A stretch of 59,384 bases of DNA from Paenibacillus kobensis NBRC 15729 (GCF_004000825.1 NZ_BILZ01000037.1:1-59384), one strand, 5' to 3'; positions 7,889 to 16,957 are shown, counted from the stretch's first letter. The notes: a model not told the origin generated them from the letters alone. Program-made: numbers and translations.

Positions 7889-8560
7889 CTATAACTGTCT
7901 AATCCCGCTCGGAAGGAGCTCATACCGCACAATATTTTTACCTTTCGCACCGGCAATCATAGCAAACCACCCATACTTACTGCAGGTTCGAAGCAAATTA
8001 ACCGCCGTACGATGATTAATGTTCAAATACCTCTCCACATCGATCGGACGCAAAGGTCTTCCCAAAGCATTCGCCAGCCTTATGAGCTCTTTATGTGCAG
8101 CAGTTGCCGGAGATACTGATTTCGACGTATTTGTCATAAACCGGCTAAGCACCATTCTAAGCAATGTAACGCACAACTCCGGGCGTTGAGATACATCATC
8201 ATACGAGAAAGAAATAACCTGAAAACCCATCGCCGAAAGAAAGGCTTCCCGATTCAACTCATTGCAGTATTTAAGCCGATCCATGTCGCGGACGTGAGGT
8301 CCATACCCCTTCACTTCAATAACAAGTTTCACATATGGCGTTAGCCAAGCAAAATCACAAAAATACGGCCGCCCACGCCAGTCCAACACCTCATACTCTG
8401 GATGCAAATCATCAAAACCTCCTACTAACGGCCACCATACATGACTACAAAACTGCTTTTCTGCCTCCCGATGACCACGCTCCAATCTCCCCCTCCGCTC
8501 TCCAGTCCGTTTCTGTAAATGCGACTGAATAAAGTGTTCATATGCTTGTTCAAACGTCAT
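7889..8560 (-). CDS. Orphan PD-(D/E)XK-like nuclease with C-terminal winged helix
   Basis: The protein has 223 residues. The centre shows a PD-(D/E)XK-like nuclease core: CDFAW with Asp69, then IEVKG with Glu82 and Lys84, and a preceding helix with Glu32/Glu34 (GHREAEKQF). RDMDRLKYCNELNREAFLSAMGF, in the position of the family's RxxDxxR region, then leads to the strand QVISFSYDD. This resembles DUF559/Vsr/TnsA-type endonucleases. Residues about 160-212 (LGRPLRPIDVERYLNINHRTAV and on) look like a winged helix-turn-helix. From memory, similar proteins are numerous in Paenibacillus and often mislabelled 'DNA-binding response regulator'; no receiver domain is present here. No methylase or transposase partner is nearby, but palindrome arrays lie on both sides. 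Confidence 0.65.
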   Translation of the reverse strand: MTFEQAYEHFIQSHLQKRTGERRGRLERGHREAEKQFCSHVWWPLVGGFDDLHPEYEVLDWRGRPYFCDFAWLTPYVKLVIEVKGYGPHVRDMDRLKYCNELNREAFLSAMGFQVISFSYDDVSQRPELCVTLLRMVLSRFMTNTSKSVSPATAAHKELIRLANALGRPLRPIDVERYLNINHRTAVNLLRTCSKYGWFAMIAGAKGKNIVRYELLPSGIRQL

Positions 8561-8581
8561 CCCTCATTCCTCCCCAGTAAC

Positions 8582-8632
8582 AAAAAAAGAACGCCCCGCT
8601 ACATTCCTTTCGGAAAGAGCTGGGACGTTCTT
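8582..8632 (-). terminator. Intrinsic terminator just upstream of the nuclease gene
   Basis: On the minus strand AAGAACGTCCC (8622-8632) pairs with GGGGCGTTCTT, and seven Ts follow (A run at 8582-8588). It ends 22 bases before the nuclease start. It could end readthrough from the guanidine operon, or attenuate transcripts starting at the TATAAT at 8648-8653. Confidence 0.75.
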
Positions 8633-8647
8633 CGTCTCATTGAAGCC

Positions 8648-8653
8648 ATTATA
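8648..8653 (-). promoter_or_regulatory. Possible -10 element upstream of the nuclease gene
   Basis: A perfect TATAAT on the minus strand lies only 16 bases before the terminator hairpin at 8632. No convincing -35 hexamer is seen 16-18 bp upstream, so this is a weak call. Confidence 0.3.
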
Positions 8654-8715
8654 GCGCGTATTAGAGCATCCGACTAGACCGATTAAAGCTACCTTCAACA
8701 TCCTATTCGGTGTTC

Positions 8716-8896
8716 CTGCACAAAGTGCAGAATCTCACCCCGCTCTCGCCGCCACAAAGCAAAATCCCTGCACAAAGTGCAGGGATTTCACCCGTTCCAA
8801 CGCCTAAACCTCAGGGAGAACCACAAATGCCTGCACTATATACAGTAACTGTCCTTCGCATCGGTTCAATCGCCGAAATTACTGCACATTGTGCAG
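8716..8896. repeat. Right array of CTGCAC-NNN-GTGCAG palindromes
   Basis: Four units lie at 8716-8730, 8768-8782, 8831-8845 and 8882-8896. The first, second and fourth are perfect; the second again has the 11-bp stem beginning AATCCCTGCAC (8763-8787). Start-to-start distances are 52, 63 and 51 bp, identical to the left array from 7561 on. The sequence between units is also conserved, for example CACCCCGCTCTCGCCGCCAC and ACCACAAATGCCTGCAC. This is a duplicated block in direct orientation, with the nuclease gene and its terminator in between. Confidence 0.85.
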
Positions 8897-8961
8897 ACTT
8901 TCGATTCACACGCCGACGCTAGCGGTTCTCCCATGTTCATGACGTTGCGACTCGAACTAGA

Positions 8962-9798
8962 CTATTCGTGCCTCAGAAGCTGAGCCAGCTCACGCTTCAG
9001 ACGGAGAAACTCCGGCATCTCCCGCACTTCAGCCGTGCGCTGGGCGGGCAAGTCGATCTGGAACTCCTGCAGGATTCGGCCAGGATTTGCCCCCATCACG
9101 ATGATGCGCTGCGACAGAAAAATCGCTTCTTCAATATCGTGGGTAATGAAGAGAACCGTCGTTTTCTCCTTCTCCCAGACGTCCAGCAGCATCTCCTGCA
9201 TCTCGATCTTCGTCTGCGCATCGAGTGCGCCGAACGGTTCGTCCATGAGCAGCACCTTCGGCCGATTCGCCAGCGCTCTCGCGATCGCAACGCGCTGCTT
9301 CATGCCGCCGGACAGCTGCTTCGGATAGGCACTGGCGAACGGCTCCAACCGAATGATCTTCAAATAATAACTCGACAACCCGCGCCTTGAAAGCGTCGGA
9401 ACGCCTTTCAGCTTTAAGCCGTATTCGATGTTCTCCCGCACCGTCAGCCATGGGAACAACGTATAACCTTGGAAGACCATTCCCCGGTCAGCGCCCGGTC
9501 CGATAATGGGATCGCCGTTAAGCAGTACATCGCCGGATGAATAGTCTTCCAGCCCCGCCACAATGCGAAGCAGCGTCGACTTGCCGCAGCCAGAAGGCCC
9601 GAGAATCGTCACGAATTCGTTCGGCTCAACCGTGAGATCAATATCGCGAAGTGCTTCGAACCGCGCTTTGCCGGACGTATATATTTTGTTCAGCCCGTTT
9701 ATCTCGATTTTACCCCGAATCAAATCGTTCTCCGCCTGCCGCTGCCCGTCATCCCCCTGCACAGATGCCGTATCTGCGGCCGTTCCTCCGTTGACCAT
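8962..9798 (-). CDS. ABC transporter ATPase of the guanidine operon (SsuB/TauB/NrtD family)
   Basis: The protein has 278 aa with a complete ABC cassette: Walker A GPSGCGKST, Q-loop MVFQGYTLFPW, signature LSGGMKQR, Walker B VLLMDEPFGALD and H-switch FITHDIEEA. The aromatic Q-loop FPW and ending match the nitrate/sulfonate/taurine importer class. It is the last gene of the operon whose permease and binding protein are the first two, so it should power uptake of the operon's substrate, probably guanidine or a close relative. GGGAGGG lies 6 bases before the ATG. The gene is 71 bases downstream of the allophanate hydrolase gene. Confidence 0.9.
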   Translation of the reverse strand: MVNGGTAADTASVQGDDGQRQAENDLIRGKIEINGLNKIYTSGKARFEALRDIDLTVEPNEFVTILGPSGCGKSTLLRIVAGLEDYSSGDVLLNGDPIIGPGADRGMVFQGYTLFPWLTVRENIEYGLKLKGVPTLSRRGLSSYYLKIIRLEPFASAYPKQLSGGMKQRVAIARALANRPKVLLMDEPFGALDAQTKIEMQEMLLDVWEKEKTTVLFITHDIEEAIFLSQRIIVMGANPGRILQEFQIDLPAQRTAEVREMPEFLRLKRELAQLLRHE

Positions 9799-9869
9799 CG
9801 CAATCCCTCCCGCACACTATTTCAAGCCATCGCTTGCTTCATTCAAACTGCGCCGCTCGACAACCAGGA

Positions 9870-11732
9870 TTAAGCTTCAAGAGGATCCGACAGCCGCCTC
9901 GTCTCGTCGCAATGCATCATATATGCCCGCCATCCGCCGAACGAGGTAATATCCTCCGCACCAGCATCCACCGCAGCCGCATAGCCTTCGCATATGAAGC
10001 CCGGCACTTCCGTGCCATCCGCAAGCTCAATCTTCCCGATGCCAAGCGGCGACGGAATCGCGGCGACGAATGCGCCGAATGCCGATCGCGGCATCGACCA
10101 AACTTCAAGCTCGACTGCCTCGCCGCCATTGGCGTGCTTGAGCAGCCCCGGCTTGGCTGGCGTCGTTGCCAGCCGAAGCAGCGAATATTTGGCGGCGGTA
10201 TGCGTCTCCTTCACGAACACCGCACCGCTGCCGAACATTTGCGGCTCTAACGCAAAGCCGCGCATATGCAGTCCGCATACCGCGACAAGTGTCGTGTCTT
10301 CGGAGGCGGCGGATACCGGCGCTTCACCAGCAAGAGCACTCGCAGTCAGCCCCGCTGCTCCAACAAACCGCTCTGCCGCTCCGCGGAGCAAGCTCTCCTC
10401 GTCCGCCAAGCCGAACAGTGTGATGCCGAACGGCACATCCTCGGCCGCTTCCCCTGCCGGGACTGCCGCCGCACACAAGTCGAGCAGGTTGCAATGGTTG
10501 GTATAGCTGCCCATCGCCGTGTTCGCCGCAACCGGATTGTTCCGCACCTGCTCGCGCGTCCACGTTCCCCCTGCCGTCGGCAGCACGAGCACGGCATCAT
10601 GCAGTAATCGGCGCACTTCCGCCTTCAGCCGCTGCAGCTTATGCTTCGCCTTGAACAACGATGCCGCCGTATGGGCTTCAGCAGCGCCGGAGCGAAGCAC
10701 TTGCTCCGTTACCGGGAACGTCACGCCTGGATTCTGTTCGACGAAGGCGCCGATCCCTGCCCACCGCTCAGCTACCCAAGGTCCGCCGTACAGCAGCTCC
10801 GCTGCCTCCGCGAACAGACCAGTATCGATATACTCTACCGTTATCTCTAGCTCCTTCAGCCGCTCAATTGCTGTGTGCCAAGCCGCTTCATACCCCTCTG
10901 CATATGATCCAAAAAAGGATAACCCGCCGGACGGCAGCAGCAGCCGGGACGGCCGAAGCGAACCCGGCGCAGGCAAGCTGCGAGACCACGGATCATCGCC
11001 GCACAACCCGCGCGCAATATCGTCGATGATGTAAGCATCGTCCAAGCTATGCGCGAACACGGTGACGCAATCGAGACTCTCGCATGCCGGAACGACGCCT
11101 TTCACCGGCCATGCGCCAAGGCTCGGCTTGTAGCCGACAAGCCGGTTCAGCGCCGCTGGCACGCGGCCCGAGCCGGCTGTGTCGGTGCCAAGAGAGAACG
11201 CGGCTTGCCCGCGAGCGACTGCAACAGCGGAGCCCGAGCTTGAGCCGCCGCTGATCAGCTCCGGACGAAGCGCATTTTGCGTCTCGCCGAACGGACTGCG
11301 CGTGCCGACGAGACCGGTTGCGAACTGGTCGAGGTTTGTTTTGCCGACGGGAATGGCTCCCGCTTCCAGAAGACGCTCCACGACGACCGCGTGCTCAGCA
11401 GGAATATAACCGAAAGGACCGCAAGCCGCCGTCGTCGGCACGCCTGCCAGATCAATGTTGTCCTTGATCGCGAACGGAATGCCCCAGAGCGGCGCGCCAG
11501 CCGGATCGAGCATCCGTAGACGCTCCACATAAGGCATGATCAACTCCGCCGAAGGCGGCGTAATCCAAATATTCATCTCCGCATCCCGCTCCGCGCGGCG
11601 CACAACCTCGAGCATAACCTCCTCCGGAGTGACTGCTCCCGCTGCATACCGACCTTTCAACCATTCCACCGTGAACCGTTCCGGCCAATCGTCGACACTA
11701 GAAGCTGCACCTATACCTGTATTCATCGCCAT
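9870..11732 (-). CDS. atzF: Allophanate hydrolase
   Basis: The protein has 620 aa. The N-terminal two thirds form an amidase-signature domain with a Ser-cisSer-Lys triad: Lys90 in FAIKDNIDLAG, the SGGSSSGS stretch at 161-168 and nucleophile Ser188 in DTAGSGRVPAALN. The C-terminal domain (about 480-620, from VAVCGLHMRGFALEPQMFG) is the AtzF/DUR1,2 extension that finishes allophanate breakdown to ammonia and CO2. ATG 11732 overlaps the stop of the carboxylase gene as TGATG, with GGAGGTGG about 10 bases upstream; a second ATG follows at 11726. It acts in the cytoplasm as the last step of guanidine or urea breakdown through allophanate. Confidence 0.95.
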   Translation of the reverse strand: MAMNTGIGAASSVDDWPERFTVEWLKGRYAAGAVTPEEVMLEVVRRAERDAEMNIWITPPSAELIMPYVERLRMLDPAGAPLWGIPFAIKDNIDLAGVPTTAACGPFGYIPAEHAVVVERLLEAGAIPVGKTNLDQFATGLVGTRSPFGETQNALRPELISGGSSSGSAVAVARGQAAFSLGTDTAGSGRVPAALNRLVGYKPSLGAWPVKGVVPACESLDCVTVFAHSLDDAYIIDDIARGLCGDDPWSRSLPAPGSLRPSRLLLPSGGLSFFGSYAEGYEAAWHTAIERLKELEITVEYIDTGLFAEAAELLYGGPWVAERWAGIGAFVEQNPGVTFPVTEQVLRSGAAEAHTAASLFKAKHKLQRLKAEVRRLLHDAVLVLPTAGGTWTREQVRNNPVAANTAMGSYTNHCNLLDLCAAAVPAGEAAEDVPFGITLFGLADEESLLRGAAERFVGAAGLTASALAGEAPVSAASEDTTLVAVCGLHMRGFALEPQMFGSGAVFVKETHTAAKYSLLRLATTPAKPGLLKHANGGEAVELEVWSMPRSAFGAFVAAIPSPLGIGKIELADGTEVPGFICEGYAAAVDAGAEDITSFGGWRAYMMHCDETRRLSDPLEA

Positions 11733-14700
11733 CACACCGCCACCTCCGATTCCGCCGTACGCATGGCCGCAATCAGTTGACCGGCGTGAACCGAGTCGCC
11801 CGGCTTCACATATTCCGCCTGGACGATATATCCGTCGCATGGCGCAAGCTGCGAGAACTCCATCTTCATACTCTCGACGATAATGAGAGGATCGCCTTTC
11901 TTCACACGCTGTCCCGGCTCGACAAGCACCTTCCAGACGCTGCCCGGCATATTGCACCGTACCGCTTCCGCGCCTTCCGGCAACTGTTCAGCACTTTCCG
12001 ATCCGCTGCTTTCCGGCTCGGAGGATACGTACTCGGCAAGGCCTAGCGCTTTCCACTGCTCGCGCTCCGCTTGGAATGCCGCTTGCTGCGTGACGCGGAA
12101 TTCGCTTGCGCTCTCCTCGATCTCATCGAGAAACTTCAAATACTCGCCCAGGTCGAACGTCGTCTCCGTAATCTCGACTTCATAGCGTCCGCGAGGGAAC
12201 TGCTCCCTCAGGCGAAGCAACTCATCGGCTTCAACCGGATAGAATTGAATCTGATCGAAGAACCGGAGCAACCACCGCTTACCGTCCTTGAAGCTGTCCG
12301 TTGCCGGACGCAGCCGGTTCCACATCTGAATCGTCCGTCCGACGAACTGGTAGCCGCCCGGCCCTTCCATTCCGTACACGCACATGTACGCGCCGCCGAT
12401 GCCGACGGCATTCTCCGGCGTCCAAGTGCGGGCCGGATTATACTTCGTCGTCACGAGCCGGTGACGGGGATCGACCGGCGTCGCGACAGGGGCGCCGAGA
12501 TAGACATCGCCAAGCCCCATCACAAGATAGTTCGCCTCATACACGATCCGTCGAACGTCCTCGATACTCGCAAGACCGTTCACTCGGCGAATGAACTCCA
12601 GGTTGCTCGGACACCATGGAGCATCCGGACGAACCCCTTGCTGATACCGCTCGATCGCGAGCTGCGTTGCCGGGTCATCCCATGACAGCGGGAGACGGAC
12701 GATCCTCGAAGGAACGCGGATCGATTCGAGCGGAGGAAGCTTGCGGTCCAGCTCCAGGATCCGGTCGCATGCCTCGCGAACGGTAATGCGGGAACGGTCG
12801 ATATGCACCTGAAGCGACCGGATGCCTGGCGTGAGATCGAGTACCGGAACGGTTCCGCTGTCTTGTATGGACTGCATCAGCGCATGAACTTGGAACCGGA
12901 GCTTCAGATCCAGCTCCATCGGTCCGTATTCGACGAGCAAATTCTCATCGCCGCTGCAGCGGATCGTAACCGGAATCGCGCGCCCTTCCTGCTCCCGCGC
13001 CAGCACAGGATACCCGGTATCGAACGGACGAGCTGCAGGCAGTGTCATTTCCCGGGCAATCGCCCCGCGCTCCCTGGAACCGATCGCCGCCAGCCGTTCG
13101 TTCTGCCGATCGCGCATAAGATCCGCTTCTTCCAGCGTAATGAGGCGGAACCGGACTTTGTCGCCGGGCCGCAGCTGTCCAAGCTTCCAGAACTCCGCCG
13201 AAGCCGTCGTCACCGGGCAGACGAAGCCGCCAAGACTTGGTCCGTCCGGCCCGAGCAGAATCGGCATGTCACCGGTTAAGTCGAGCGTGCCGACCGCGTA
13301 AGCATTATCGTGAATGTTCGACGGGTGCAAGCCCGCCTCGCCGCCGTCCTCACGCGCCCACAACGGTGCAGGGCCGATCAGGCGGACGCCGGTCCTCGAA
13401 CTATTGAAATGCACTTCATATTGAGCAATAGCTAACTCTTCAAGAAATGCCGGCAGCAGAAACTCTTCCGTGCAGTGCGGACCCGGGATTACGCCGATCG
13501 TCCATTCGCGTGTCAGCGCTGGACGATGCTCTTCCGGAAGCGAACCGCCGCTCATTCGAGCCGCACCGTTGCCACTGTTAACCGCCAGTACATCACCCGT
13601 GCGAAGCGCACGTCCGCCGTGGCCTCCGAAGCCGCCGAGCGTGAACGTCGATGCGCTGCCCATCAAGCGCGGCATGTCGAGCCCGCCCGCTACGAGCAGG
13701 TAAGTGCGCAGCCCTTCCTTCGCTTCACCGAAGCGAAGCGTCTGCCCTTGCCGTGCCAGCACCGGCTCGTATTGCGGGACGCTCACTCCATCGAGCTTCG
13801 CATCCATATCCGCGCCGGTAAGACAGAATGTCATCTCGCCGCGGAATCGATACGATCCGCCGCGCAGCGTTAATTCAATGCCTGCCGCATCGTCAGCGTT
13901 GCCGAGCAGCTTGTTACCTATCCGGAACGACAGCGGATCCATCGGACCGCATGGCGGCACGCCTACATCCCAATGGCCAAGACGCCCCGGATAATCCTGA
14001 ACGGTCGTTTGAACGCCGCCGTCCAGCACTTCAATCGCGCGCTCGGAAGGCTGGAAGCCCGCTAACATTCGGGTGAACACATCACCCTCCCGCACAGCGC
14101 ACTCCCCTAACAATGCTTCTATATATTGAAGGTTCGTTGTAATCCCATACATACGCGTTGCCGATAGCGCCTTAGCCAGCTTGTCGATCGCTTCCTCGCG
14201 GTTCGCGCCGTGTACTATAATTTTCGCCAGCATCGGATCATACAGCGACGTGACCGTTATACCATCGCGCACCCACGTCTCATTACGGGCTTCCGCCGAG
14301 AACATAGCAACGTCCAACTGGCCAGCGCTCGGCCGGAAGTCATGCAGACAGTCTTCCGCGTATATCCGCGCTTGAATGCTATGCCCTTGAGGTGCCGGAA
14401 CATACGAATCCAATCCGTGCAGCTCATCAGCCGCTTCCTTCACCATCCACTCCACCAGATCGACGCCGAGCACTTCTTCCGTAACGCCGTGCTCCACCTG
14501 CAGCCGTGTATTCACCTCGAGAAAATAAAACTCGCCCGCCTGCGCATCATACAGAAACTCGACCGTCCCCGCGCTCCGGTAGCCGACCTCGGCAGCCAGA
14601 TCACGCGCGGCACGGAACATCGCTTCGCGTACGTCCTGCGTCAGATTCGGCGCCGGACTTTCCTCGATCACCTTCTGATTGCGGCGCTGAATCGAACAGT

Positions 14701-15379
14701 CCCGCTCGCCAAGCGCGACGACCTCGCCGAACCGGTTGCCGAAGATTTGCACCTCGACATGCCGCGCCTTCGCAATATATTTCTCCAGGAACACGCCGCC
14801 GTTCTTGAAGTTCGTCTCTGCCAAATGCCGTACCGCTTCGAATGCGGCGCTAAGCTCCTGCCCGCTCTCGCATACGCGCATGCCGATGCCGCCTCCGCCG
14901 GCGGTGCTCTTCAGCATGACCGGATAGCCGATGCGCGAAGCGGCCTCGACCGCCTCATCCAGTTCCGTAATAAGCGGCGTCCCCGGCAGCATCGGCACGC
15001 CTGCCCGCTCGGCCAGCTCGCGCGCGGAATGCTTCAGACCGAACATCTCCATCTGCTCCGGCGTCGGCCCGATGAAGACAATGCCGCGCTCGCGGCAAGC
15101 GCGGGCGAACTCGGCATTCTCGCTCAAGAAGCCGTATCCCGGATGAATGGCCTGTGCCCCCGTCTCCTCCGCAATGCGGAGAATAAGTTCCCCATTCAAA
15201 TAACTGTCTTTCGCGGCGCCTTCTCCGATCAATACGGCCTCATCAGCTCCGTCGACATGCAGACTGTCTTGATCGGCCTGCGTATATACAGCAACCGAGG
15301 CGATGCCGAGCTTGCGCAGCGTCCGCTCGATGCGGACGGCAATGGCGCCGCGGTTGGCAATAAGCACTTTCGTAAACAT
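11732..15379 (-). CDS. Biotin-dependent urea-carboxylase-type enzyme, probably guanidine carboxylase
   Basis: This 1215-residue protein starts MFTKVLIANRGAIAVR, a biotin carboxylase domain (about 1-450) with the ATP-grasp glycine loop STAGGGGIGMRV. KipA-like (about 460-770, VQTTVQDYPGRLGHW) and KipI-like (about 790-1020) domains follow, then a C-terminal biotinyl domain with ESMKME; the biotin lysine is about residue 1172. The order is that of urea amidolyase without the hydrolase part. Bacterial enzymes of this type next to DUF1989 pairs and guanidine-I riboswitches have been shown to prefer guanidine, giving carboxyguanidine; all of that context is present here. ATG 15379 is chosen because GGAGGAG lies 7 bases upstream. 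Confidence 0.93.
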   Translation of the reverse strand: MFTKVLIANRGAIAVRIERTLRKLGIASVAVYTQADQDSLHVDGADEAVLIGEGAAKDSYLNGELILRIAEETGAQAIHPGYGFLSENAEFARACRERGIVFIGPTPEQMEMFGLKHSARELAERAGVPMLPGTPLITELDEAVEAASRIGYPVMLKSTAGGGGIGMRVCESGQELSAAFEAVRHLAETNFKNGGVFLEKYIAKARHVEVQIFGNRFGEVVALGERDCSIQRRNQKVIEESPAPNLTQDVREAMFRAARDLAAEVGYRSAGTVEFLYDAQAGEFYFLEVNTRLQVEHGVTEEVLGVDLVEWMVKEAADELHGLDSYVPAPQGHSIQARIYAEDCLHDFRPSAGQLDVAMFSAEARNETWVRDGITVTSLYDPMLAKIIVHGANREEAIDKLAKALSATRMYGITTNLQYIEALLGECAVREGDVFTRMLAGFQPSERAIEVLDGGVQTTVQDYPGRLGHWDVGVPPCGPMDPLSFRIGNKLLGNADDAAGIELTLRGGSYRFRGEMTFCLTGADMDAKLDGVSVPQYEPVLARQGQTLRFGEAKEGLRTYLLVAGGLDMPRLMGSASTFTLGGFGGHGGRALRTGDVLAVNSGNGAARMSGGSLPEEHRPALTREWTIGVIPGPHCTEEFLLPAFLEELAIAQYEVHFNSSRTGVRLIGPAPLWAREDGGEAGLHPSNIHDNAYAVGTLDLTGDMPILLGPDGPSLGGFVCPVTTASAEFWKLGQLRPGDKVRFRLITLEEADLMRDRQNERLAAIGSRERGAIAREMTLPAARPFDTGYPVLAREQEGRAIPVTIRCSGDENLLVEYGPMELDLKLRFQVHALMQSIQDSGTVPVLDLTPGIRSLQVHIDRSRITVREACDRILELDRKLPPLESIRVPSRIVRLPLSWDDPATQLAIERYQQGVRPDAPWCPSNLEFIRRVNGLASIEDVRRIVYEANYLVMGLGDVYLGAPVATPVDPRHRLVTTKYNPARTWTPENAVGIGGAYMCVYGMEGPGGYQFVGRTIQMWNRLRPATDSFKDGKRWLLRFFDQIQFYPVEADELLRLREQFPRGRYEVEITETTFDLGEYLKFLDEIEESASEFRVTQQAAFQAEREQWKALGLAEYVSSEPESSGSESAEQLPEGAEAVRCNMPGSVWKVLVEPGQRVKKGDPLIIVESMKMEFSQLAPCDGYIVQAEYVKPGDSVHAGQLIAAMRTAESEVAV

Positions 15380-15500
15380 AATCATTCTCCTCCCCGGTCG
15401 TTAACCTGTTGCGATGTATCGTGATCCTGGTCCGCGGTCCTCCGCACGCGATGCCCACTCAACGCGTGCGGCCCCCAGTCCGTTCCTCTGGCGGAATCCG

Positions 15501-16157
15501 CTACTGATTCCAGATTAGGACGCGGACCGGCGTCGGATTATAGGCATTGCAAGGATTGTTCAACTGCGGACAATTGCTGATCAACACCATCGTATGAGCG
15601 ATAGCCTTCAGCTCGACGTAAGTGCCTGGAGATGAGATGCCGTCCGCGAACGTCAATCCGCCGTCCTCCGACAACGGCACGTTCATAAAAAAATTGACGT
15701 TCGGAGCGAGATCGCGCTTCGTATAACGGACATCCTGCTGCTTCGACAGCTGCAGCATGAACGTGTCGCGGCAGTTGTGCATATGCAGCTTCTCGTGCGC
15801 GTACCGCACCGTGTTGCTCTGTGCGGAGCAGCTGCCGCCGACCGTATCGTGACGGCCGCACGTATCAGCAACGATCTCGACGAGCGGCTTGCCCGACTCG
15901 GCGCGCAGCACCGATCCCGCCGTCAGATAGACGTTCCCCTGTGCTGCAATCGTCGCAACAGCGCTGTAATGATCTTCCGGATTGTCGGCATCATAGAAAA
16001 TCGTATCCGCCGCTTGATTGCCCTCCAGATCAACAATGCGAAGCACTTGCCCCGGCCGCAGCTGATGCATCCAGCCGTCTCCTGCCAGTACAGTCTCGTC
16101 GTAGACCGCCTCTTCCGGGCGGCGGCTGCTTTCGATTCGATTGAATACCGTCTGCAT
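15501..16157 (-). CDS. Urea-carboxylase-associated protein UAAP2 (DUF1989), carboxyguanidine deiminase subunit
   Basis: The 218-aa DUF1989 protein starts MQTVFNRI at 16157, after GGGAGGA. Conserved family patches include VLRIVDLEGNQAADTIFYDA, a Cys/His-rich centre (VADTCGRHDTVGGSCSAQSN, then HMHNCRDTF) and the end NPTPVRVLIWNQ. DUF1989 pairs are recruited to urea-carboxylase operons; in Pseudomonas they form the CgdAB deiminase that turns carboxyguanidine into allophanate and ammonia. The Cys/His residues probably bind zinc. The gene starts 21 bases after the UAAP1 stop and is paired with it. Which subunit name (CgdA or CgdB) applies is not decided here. Confidence 0.9.
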   Translation of the reverse strand: MQTVFNRIESSRRPEEAVYDETVLAGDGWMHQLRPGQVLRIVDLEGNQAADTIFYDADNPEDHYSAVATIAAQGNVYLTAGSVLRAESGKPLVEIVADTCGRHDTVGGSCSAQSNTVRYAHEKLHMHNCRDTFMLQLSKQQDVRYTKRDLAPNVNFFMNVPLSEDGGLTFADGISSPGTYVELKAIAHTMVLISNCPQLNNPCNAYNPTPVRVLIWNQ

Positions 16158-16177
16158 CGTTATTTCCTCCCTATCGT

Positions 16178-16897
16178 CTACACGCCAAGAAGCGCGTAAT
16201 ATTCCCACGTATTCTCGTACGCCCGCCGGTTCTCCGGATGATAATTGACGCAGTAATCATCCGCCTCAACCACTTCCGCCGCCAGCACCTCCACCAGAAC
16301 CGGCACGGATGGATAGCCGGTGCGCGGATCAAGCGGATTCGGGGTGTTTGACAATACTAGCACCGCATCCATTTCCGTGCGGAGGGTAACCGTTGCACCC
16401 GTCTGACAGTGGGATGTGTCATATACCATTCGACCGCTGTCTTCGACCGCCACCTTCGAGAACAGGTTGACGACCGGCATCATGTCGCGCATCCCAAGAC
16501 CGCAGCGGACCAATTCGACCGCAAAGTTTTCTTGGCCGCTGCGGAGCCAATCGTTGCGAAGCTCCTGATAGCTCGTTAGACCATACTTTGCATCTGTCGC
16601 CTCGCGATATGAATAACCGGCCAGCGGATCGTGCCAGCCCAAGCTGTCCTCCACGATTGCCGCCAGAACGCGGCCATTATCGCTCATCAGCACATTGCCG
16701 CGAGTCAGATGCGCCGTATGCTGGGCTTTCAGCGTATCCGGCATATTGTAGCGCTCGGTCAAATCCCGTGCGTTGAACAATTGGATTGAGACGTTAGCGC
16801 CCGCTTCGAGCGCAGTGAATCGAACCAGCTTGCCCCGCCCGATCGTTCCCGACCACTTGCCTCCAGGACGGATCGTTGTATTCCATATCGTGTTCAT
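16178..16897 (-). CDS. Urea-carboxylase-associated protein UAAP1 (DUF1989), carboxyguanidine deiminase subunit
   Basis: The protein has 239 aa and is a DUF1989 paralog of its downstream neighbour. It has IRPGGKWSGTIGRGKLVRFTAL, LFNARDLTERYNMPDTLKAQ, SDNGRVLAAIVEDSLGWHDP and the end YCVNYHPENRRAYENTWEYY typical of UAAP1. Together with UAAP2 it should form a heteromeric carboxyguanidine deiminase that links the carboxylase to allophanate hydrolase. AAGGAGGAG lies about 9 bases before the ATG. The gene sits between the permease gene (60-base gap) and UAAP2. Confidence 0.9.
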   Translation of the reverse strand: MNTIWNTTIRPGGKWSGTIGRGKLVRFTALEAGANVSIQLFNARDLTERYNMPDTLKAQHTAHLTRGNVLMSDNGRVLAAIVEDSLGWHDPLAGYSYREATDAKYGLTSYQELRNDWLRSGQENFAVELVRCGLGMRDMMPVVNLFSKVAVEDSGRMVYDTSHCQTGATVTLRTEMDAVLVLSNTPNPLDPRTGYPSVPVLVEVLAAEVVEADDYCVNYHPENRRAYENTWEYYALLGV

Positions 16898-16957
16898 GCG
16901 GATTGTCTCCTCCTTACCAAATTAAGGGTTATCAGCTACTGGTATTGGGCCGTCCTA

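Noticed and set aside
7889-8560. Response regulator
   Set aside because: No receiver domain or phospho-acceptor Asp arrangement is present; the core is nuclease-like.
7439-8896. CRISPR array
   Set aside because: Repeat units are 15-bp palindromes with 36-48 bp of conserved, not unique, sequence between them, and no cas genes lie nearby.
14210-15424. 404-aa plus-strand ORF opposite the carboxylase
   Set aside because: It is a shadow frame, Arg/His-rich, of a well-defined biotin carboxylase domain.
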